Shown here: positions 6,147 through 9,316 of the stretch, piece after piece | Layout: every line of letters begins with the position of its first letter | Position numbering within the stretch: position 1 is the stretch's first letter | Assembly: GCA_019352125.1 (NCBI GenBank) | Contig: JABBNV010000003.1 | Span: 1 to 9,316, forward strand | Reading direction: 5' to 3' | Origin: Acidobacteriota bacterium | GTDB taxonomy: Bacteria > Actinomycetota > Actinomycetes > Actinomycetales > Micrococcaceae | Length of the DNA: 9,316 nt | Notes under the pieces: model-generated | Told to the model about the DNA's origin: nothing | Databases searched by the model: none | The model's input: the letters and a program-made list of their open reading frames with translations, nothing else | Translations under genes and position numbers: made by a program

Positions 6147-6629
6147 CTACGTGGCAGCGAGAATGGTGGCGGCAGCCGCCAAACCGGATTCCGTGCCAAC
6201 AATCACCAGGACGTCCCCCGCGTGCAGCTCGTCCGTTGGCCGCGGCGATGCCAGCACAATGTTGTCACGCAAAATGGCGACGACGGACGTGCTGGTTTGG
6301 GTGCGCATGGCAGTATCGCCGAGCGTCTTGCCGTCAAACGGGGTACCCGGCTGGATGGGAAACTGTTGGGTGCTCACGCCGGGCAAATCACGCTGTTCGG
6401 CCGTGAGCTGGGCAATCAGCTGCGTGCCGCCAAGCATGCCGCCCAAGGCTGCGGATTCCTCCGCGTTGAGGGGGATTGACGCCGCGCAGGCATCGGGATC
6501 ATCCTTACGCGAAACAATGAGTTCTGTTTGTCCATCTCGGTGGATCAACACGCCTACCCGCCTACCCGAGGCAAGCGAAAATTCTTTGCGCACGCCAATG
6601 CCGGGTAGAGGGGTTTCTTCAATCTTCAT
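6147..6629 (-). CDS. khtT: KhtT-like regulatory subunit with RCK_C (TrkA-C) domain
   Basis: 160 aa, soluble. The N-terminal domain (1-75) begins with ETPLPGIGVRKEF (5-17), the hallmark opening of KhtT-type proteins, followed by a VGVLIHRDG strand-turn (25-33). The C-terminal RCK_C/TrkA-C domain (about 85-158) has TSVVAILRDN (114-123), LHAGDVLVIVG (135-145) and a final helix. In the Bacillus KhtTU system this subunit gates the antiporter and its RCK_C domain binds c-di-AMP; the same role here is family inference. It precedes khtU by 15 nt in the same operon. No KhtS-like third gene is present. The ATG at 6629 matches where homologues start, but its GGAGG sits only 1 nt away, too close for normal use. 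An 8-bp tandem duplication lies in codons for residues 21-27. Confidence 0.92.
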   Translation of the reverse strand: MKIEETPLPGIGVRKEFSLASGRRVGVLIHRDGQTELIVSRKDDPDACAASIPLNAEESAALGGMLGGTQLIAQLTAEQRDLPGVSTQQFPIQPGTPFDGKTLGDTAMRTQTSTSVVAILRDNIVLASPRPTDELHAGDVLVIVGTESGLAAAATILAAT

Positions 6630-6630
6630 A

Positions 6631-6635
6631 CCTCC
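6631..6635 (-). promoter_or_regulatory. Oddly placed Shine-Dalgarno before khtT
   Basis: GGAGG on the minus strand is followed by one T and then the ATG at 6629; a working spacing is usually 5-9 nt. Just before it is TAAGCT, a weak -10-like hexamer 6 nt upstream of the ATG, which would suit a leaderless transcript, but I see no -35. Confidence 0.45.
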
Positions 6636-6693
6636 AGCTTAGGCTTGTTTCCAACGGTGCGTCATCCGGCGCCAGGACTAGTGAGGTGGCGTC

Positions 6694-7554
6694 ATGACTG
6701 TCGCTAAAAATACCCGCAGCATTGAACGCGGCATTGAAACAGATTTCAGCAAAAAGATGAGCTACAGCTCCTACCTTGCACTGGATGAATTGCTGAACGC
6801 GCAACATCCCGTCAGTCAGCCGGAGCACCATGATGAAATGCTGTTCATCATCCAGCATCAGACCTCCGAGTTATGGCTCAAGCTGGTACTTCATGAACTG
6901 CGTGCCGTCCGCGCTGCACTCATGGCAGACGATCTGCGGGTGGCCATGAAGGGTGTGGCGCGAATCAAGCACATCCAGAAGTCGCTCACCGAGCAGTGGA
7001 GCGTCCTGGCCACACTGACGCCCAGCGAATACGCCCAATTCCGCGGGGACCTCGGTTCGTCGTCGGGCTTCCAATCCGCGCAATACCGCGCCGTGGAATT
7101 TTTGTTGGGCAACAAGAACGCGGGCATGATCAAGGTCTTTGCCTCGGACCCGGATGCGCAGCAGTTGTTGAGCGAGCTGCTGGCGAACACCAGCGTCTAT
7201 GACGAATTTCTAGCCCTGTTGGCACGGCGCGGGTTCGCCGTCCCCGCGGAGTTGCTGGAGCGTGATTTCACCAAGGCGCACGTGTTCAATGCTGAGCTGG
7301 TGCAACTGTTCAAGGTCGTTTACGAAAATCCAAGTGATCACTGGGACCTTTATGAAGCGTGTGAAGAACTGGTGGATCTGGAGGACAATTTCCAGCTCTG
7401 GCGCTTCCGCCACATGAAGACGGTGATGCGCACCATCGGCATGAAAACCGGTACCGGTGGCTCCTCCGGCGTGGGATTTTTGCAGCGGGCGCTGGAGCTC
7501 ACCTTCTTTCCGGAGCTTTACGCGGTGCGTACCGAAATTGGTGCCGTGTCTTAA
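6694..7554 (+). CDS. kynA: Tryptophan 2,3-dioxygenase
   Basis: A haem enzyme that opens the indole ring of L-tryptophan with O2 to N-formylkynurenine, the first step of the kynurenine pathway. It has 286 aa, normal for bacterial TDO. Key residues fall at the same numbers as in the structurally known Xanthomonas enzyme: His55 (distal pocket, in IIQHQTSELW), Tyr113 and Arg117 (substrate carboxylate), His240 (haem ligand, in FRHMKTV) and Thr254 (in KTGTGGSSG). GSSSGFQSAQYR (121-132) is another family signature. The ATG at 6694 has GAGG 7 nt upstream. It is divergent from khtT across only 64 nt, with no strong promoter visible. No kynurenine formamidase or kynureninase gene is adjacent in this window, so the pathway partners must lie elsewhere or be absent. 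Confidence 0.97.
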   Translation: MTVAKNTRSIERGIETDFSKKMSYSSYLALDELLNAQHPVSQPEHHDEMLFIIQHQTSELWLKLVLHELRAVRAALMADDLRVAMKGVARIKHIQKSLTEQWSVLATLTPSEYAQFRGDLGSSSGFQSAQYRAVEFLLGNKNAGMIKVFASDPDAQQLLSELLANTSVYDEFLALLARRGFAVPAELLERDFTKAHVFNAELVQLFKVVYENPSDHWDLYEACEELVDLEDNFQLWRFRHMKTVMRTIGMKTGTGGSSGVGFLQRALELTFFPELYAVRTEIGAVS

Positions 7555-7578
7555 CTGGGGGTGACTCTGCGCTATTTT
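7551..7578 (+). promoter_or_regulatory. Candidate leaderless promoter of dcd
   Basis: TTAACT (7551-7556, -35-like, overlapping the kynA stop codon), a 16-nt spacer, then TATTTT (7573-7578, -10-like), then exactly 6 nt to the GTG at 7585. Transcription would begin at or next to the start codon. The absence of any good Shine-Dalgarno before the GTG agrees with a leaderless mRNA, which is common in actinobacteria. Confidence 0.55.
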
Positions 7579-7584
7579 TAGAGT

Positions 7585-8160
7585 GTGCTGATCTCAGACC
7601 GTGACATCCGAGCCCACCTTGACGCCAAGAAGATTGTGCTGGATCCCTACGATCCCTCGATGGTGCAACCTTCCAGCGTGGACGTGCGCATCGATAGGTA
7701 CTTTCGCCTGTTCGACAACCACAAGTACGCGCATATTGACCCGGCCGTGGACCAACCTGACCTGACACGGTTGGTAGAGGTCGCTGGCGATGAGCCATTC
7801 ATCCTGCACCCGGGCGAGTTTGTGCTGGGCTCCACGTACGAGGCAGTGACTTTGCCCGATGACGTGGCCGCACGACTAGAGGGGAAATCATCCCTGGGTC
7901 GACTGGGCTTGCTGACGCACTCCACCGCCGGTTTCATTGACCCGGGATTCTCCGGGCACGTAACGCTTGAACTCTCCAACGTGGCCACGCTGCCCATCAA
8001 GCTATGGCCCGGGATGAAGATTGGCCAATTGTGCTTCTTCACCCTGAGCTCCCCGGCGGAGCACCCCTACGGCTCCGGGGAATACGGCAATCGCTACCAG
8101 GGTCAGCGTGGCCCGACGGCGTCCCGTTCGCACCTGAATTTCCACCGCACGGAGATCTAG
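7585..8160 (+). CDS. dcd: dCTP deaminase, bifunctional dCTP deaminase/dUTPase type
   Basis: 191 aa, trimeric cytoplasmic enzyme of pyrimidine deoxynucleotide supply. The bifunctional type turns dCTP to dUMP, releasing ammonia and pyrophosphate, and so limits dUTP. The sequence is very close to the mycobacterial enzyme: LISDRDIRAHL (2-12), VQPSSVDVR (27-35), HPGEFVLGST (75-84), ARLEGKSSLGRLGLL (96-110), THSTAGFIDPG (111-121) with Ala115, catalytic Glu129 in TLELSN, WPGMKIGQL (141-149) and KYQGQRGPT-like YQGQRGPT (171-178) that closes over the triphosphate. The THSTAGF segment is what distinguishes the bifunctional type from the E. coli monofunctional one. The GTG at 7585 aligns with the mycobacterial start. 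It lies 30 nt after kynA but seems to have its own promoter, and ends on a CTAG shared with the convergent MFS gene. Confidence 0.96.
   Translation: MLISDRDIRAHLDAKKIVLDPYDPSMVQPSSVDVRIDRYFRLFDNHKYAHIDPAVDQPDLTRLVEVAGDEPFILHPGEFVLGSTYEAVTLPDDVAARLEGKSSLGRLGLLTHSTAGFIDPGFSGHVTLELSNVATLPIKLWPGMKIGQLCFFTLSSPAEHPYGSGEYGNRYQGQRGPTASRSHLNFHRTEI
8157..8160. other. Second shared palindromic stop (CTAG) of convergent genes
   Basis: dcd ends with TAG at 8158-8160, and the minus-strand MFS gene ends with TAG read from 8159-8157. The arrangement is identical to that at 2753-2756, with a 4-nt overlap and no terminator between. Confidence 0.97.
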
Positions 8161-9316
8161 CCGGGAAGCTGGCTGCTGACGTGGCCGCGCGGGGACTTCA
8201 GCGGTGCCAGGGTGGCCAGGCCGATCGCCAGAATCACCACAATGCCAATGATTCCCCAGCGTTGTGCTCCGAAGAGCGCGATGCACAGTGAGAACAGCAG
8301 GGGCGAAAGGAACGAAACCGCCCGGCCGGTAGTGGCGTACAGCCCAAAGAGCTCGCCCTCGGAGCCGGAAGGGGCCAAGCGGGCAAGGAACGTGCGCGCG
8401 GAGGACTGCGCTGGGCCCACGAAGAGTGAGAGCAAGAGCCCAAAAATCCAGAAGGCCGTAGCGCCGTGCAGGAACATGACGGTAGTTCCGGAGACGATCA
8501 GCCCCACCAGGGATACGGCGATGATCGCCTTGGGCCCCACCTTGTCCTCAATGAACCCAGCGGCAATGGCGCCCACGGCAGCCACCACGTTCGCGGCCAC
8601 GCCGAAAATGATCACATCCCCGGCACTAAAGCCGAAGCTGCCCTTGGCAATGATTGCTCCGAAGGCGAAAACGGCTGCCAAACCATCCCGAAAAATGGCG
8701 GAGCTGATCAGGAACAGCAACGTCTGGGGTGAGGAGCCGCGCAGCCGCTTGAGGGTTTCCCACAACAGCACGTAGGACTGCAGAAAGCCAACTTTGGGTC
8801 GGGTTGGATCTGCCTTATTCTCCGGAATCGCCGTCAGCACCGGCAGCGCGGAAAGGAAGAACCACACGGCGGCCACCAGCGCCACGATGCGGACGTTCAT
8901 GCCGTCCTGGTGCGTGATGCCAAACCAGCCGACATCTGGTTTGACGAAGCCAAAATACACCACCAGCAACAGCACAATGCCGCCCAGGTACCCGCTGGCC
9001 CAGCCGATTCCGCTGATCCGCCCGATGGTCTTGGGGGTGGAGATTTGCAGCAGCATGGCGTTGTAGTTGACACCGGCCAATTCGCTGAAAATGTGCCCCA
9101 CGGCAAGTAACCCAGCGCCGAGCAACAGATACTCTGGCGCGGGCCGCACAAAGAAACACAGAGCCATGATGACCACAATGGCCATCGAGTGCAGGCCCAG
9201 CCGGAATCGTCGCTTTCCGCTGTGATCCGCGCGTTGCCCTGAGGCTGGTGCCAGCAGGGCAATGAACAGCCCGGCAATTCCGGTGGTAATACCGATCACC
9301 AGGGAGGTATGCGCCT
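8157..9316 (-). CDS. MFS transporter of the Atg22/UMF1 type, 5' end outside the window
   Basis: 385 codons are visible, ending at TAG 8157-8159; the open frame continues through the right edge, so the GTG at 9299 is an internal valine and not the start. About 10 hydrophobic segments can be seen and one or two more N-terminal helices (roughly 50-60 aa by family comparison) are probably missing. LLAPASGQRADHSGKRR (15-31 from the 9299 GTG) is the motif-A loop. NYNAMLLQISTPKTIGRISGIGWASGYLGG and the C-terminal QSSARTFLARLAPSG / GELFGLYATTGRAVSF segments are typical of the UMF1 (vacuole effluxer Atg22-like) family of major facilitators. The long hydrophilic central loop (LTAIPENKADPTRPK) separates the two halves. 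Substrate unknown; the eukaryotic relative exports amino acids from the vacuole. It is convergent with dcd. Confidence 0.9.
   Translation of the reverse strand, partial: AHTSLVIGITTGIAGLFIALLAPASGQRADHSGKRRFRLGLHSMAIVVIMALCFFVRPAPEYLLLGAGLLAVGHIFSELAGVNYNAMLLQISTPKTIGRISGIGWASGYLGGIVLLLVVYFGFVKPDVGWFGITHQDGMNVRIVALVAAVWFFLSALPVLTAIPENKADPTRPKVGFLQSYVLLWETLKRLRGSSPQTLLFLISSAIFRDGLAAVFAFGAIIAKGSFGFSAGDVIIFGVAANVVAAVGAIAAGFIEDKVGPKAIIAVSLVGLIVSGTTVMFLHGATAFWIFGLLLSLFVGPAQSSARTFLARLAPSGSEGELFGLYATTGRAVSFLSPLLFSLCIALFGAQRWGIIGIVVILAIGLATLAPLKSPRGHVSSQLPG

Noticed and set aside
5971..6642. 223-codon open frame on the plus strand
   Set aside because: It is antisense to the start of khtU and all of khtT, with low-complexity Ser/Pro/Arg composition and no ribosome site or family match.
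8212..8775. 187-codon plus-strand open frame
   Set aside because: It is antisense to the Atg22-like MFS gene, which has clear family motifs on the other strand.

Overview
The window looks like ordinary chromosome of a high-GC Gram-positive bacterium, most probably a Micrococcaceae-type actinobacterium (Arthrobacter or a relative). This is judged from the GC-rich codon use, GTG and TTG starts, a tRNA with no encoded CCA, a dCTP deaminase of the mycobacterial bifunctional dCTP deaminase/dUTPase type, and a candidate leaderless promoter. I see no insertion sequence, prophage, CRISPR array, rRNA or integration site.

Left part (1-2756): the 5' portion of panD (aspartate 1-decarboxylase, cut by the window edge) lies 12 nt behind a LysR-type regulator of the LrhA/HexA kind. 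Divergent from the regulator is a 12-helix MFS exporter-like gene. The 175-nt divergent spacer holds a perfect 8+8 bp palindrome containing a T-N11-A LysR box, next to a TATAAC element, so this is probably an autoregulated regulator/transporter pair.

Middle (2753-4931): a minus-strand operon contains a 43-aa lysine/alanine-rich protein too short for most gene callers. Its stop overlaps by 4 nt (GTGA) the start of a homologue of N5-(carboxyethyl)ornithine synthase, an opine-type imino acid dehydrogenase. That gene ends convergently with the MFS gene on a shared CTAG. Upstream is tRNA-Gly(CCC) with two non-canonical positions, followed by a plus-strand gene for a four-helix membrane protein of unknown function.

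Right part (4944-9316): khtT-khtU, a two-gene minus-strand operon for a CPA2 K+(cation)/H+ antiporter and its RCK_C regulatory subunit, is divergent from kynA (tryptophan 2,3-dioxygenase). Next is dcd, apparently with its own leaderless promoter. dcd ends convergently, again on a shared CTAG, with an Atg22/UMF1-type MFS protein that runs off the right edge.

Most genes are housekeeping or metabolic and do not form one pathway. The part most worth a second look is the regulator / MFS / carboxyethylornithine-synthase-like / 43-aa protein block (about 383-4035). It could be an opine-like imino acid synthesis and export locus, but that link is inferred from proximity only.
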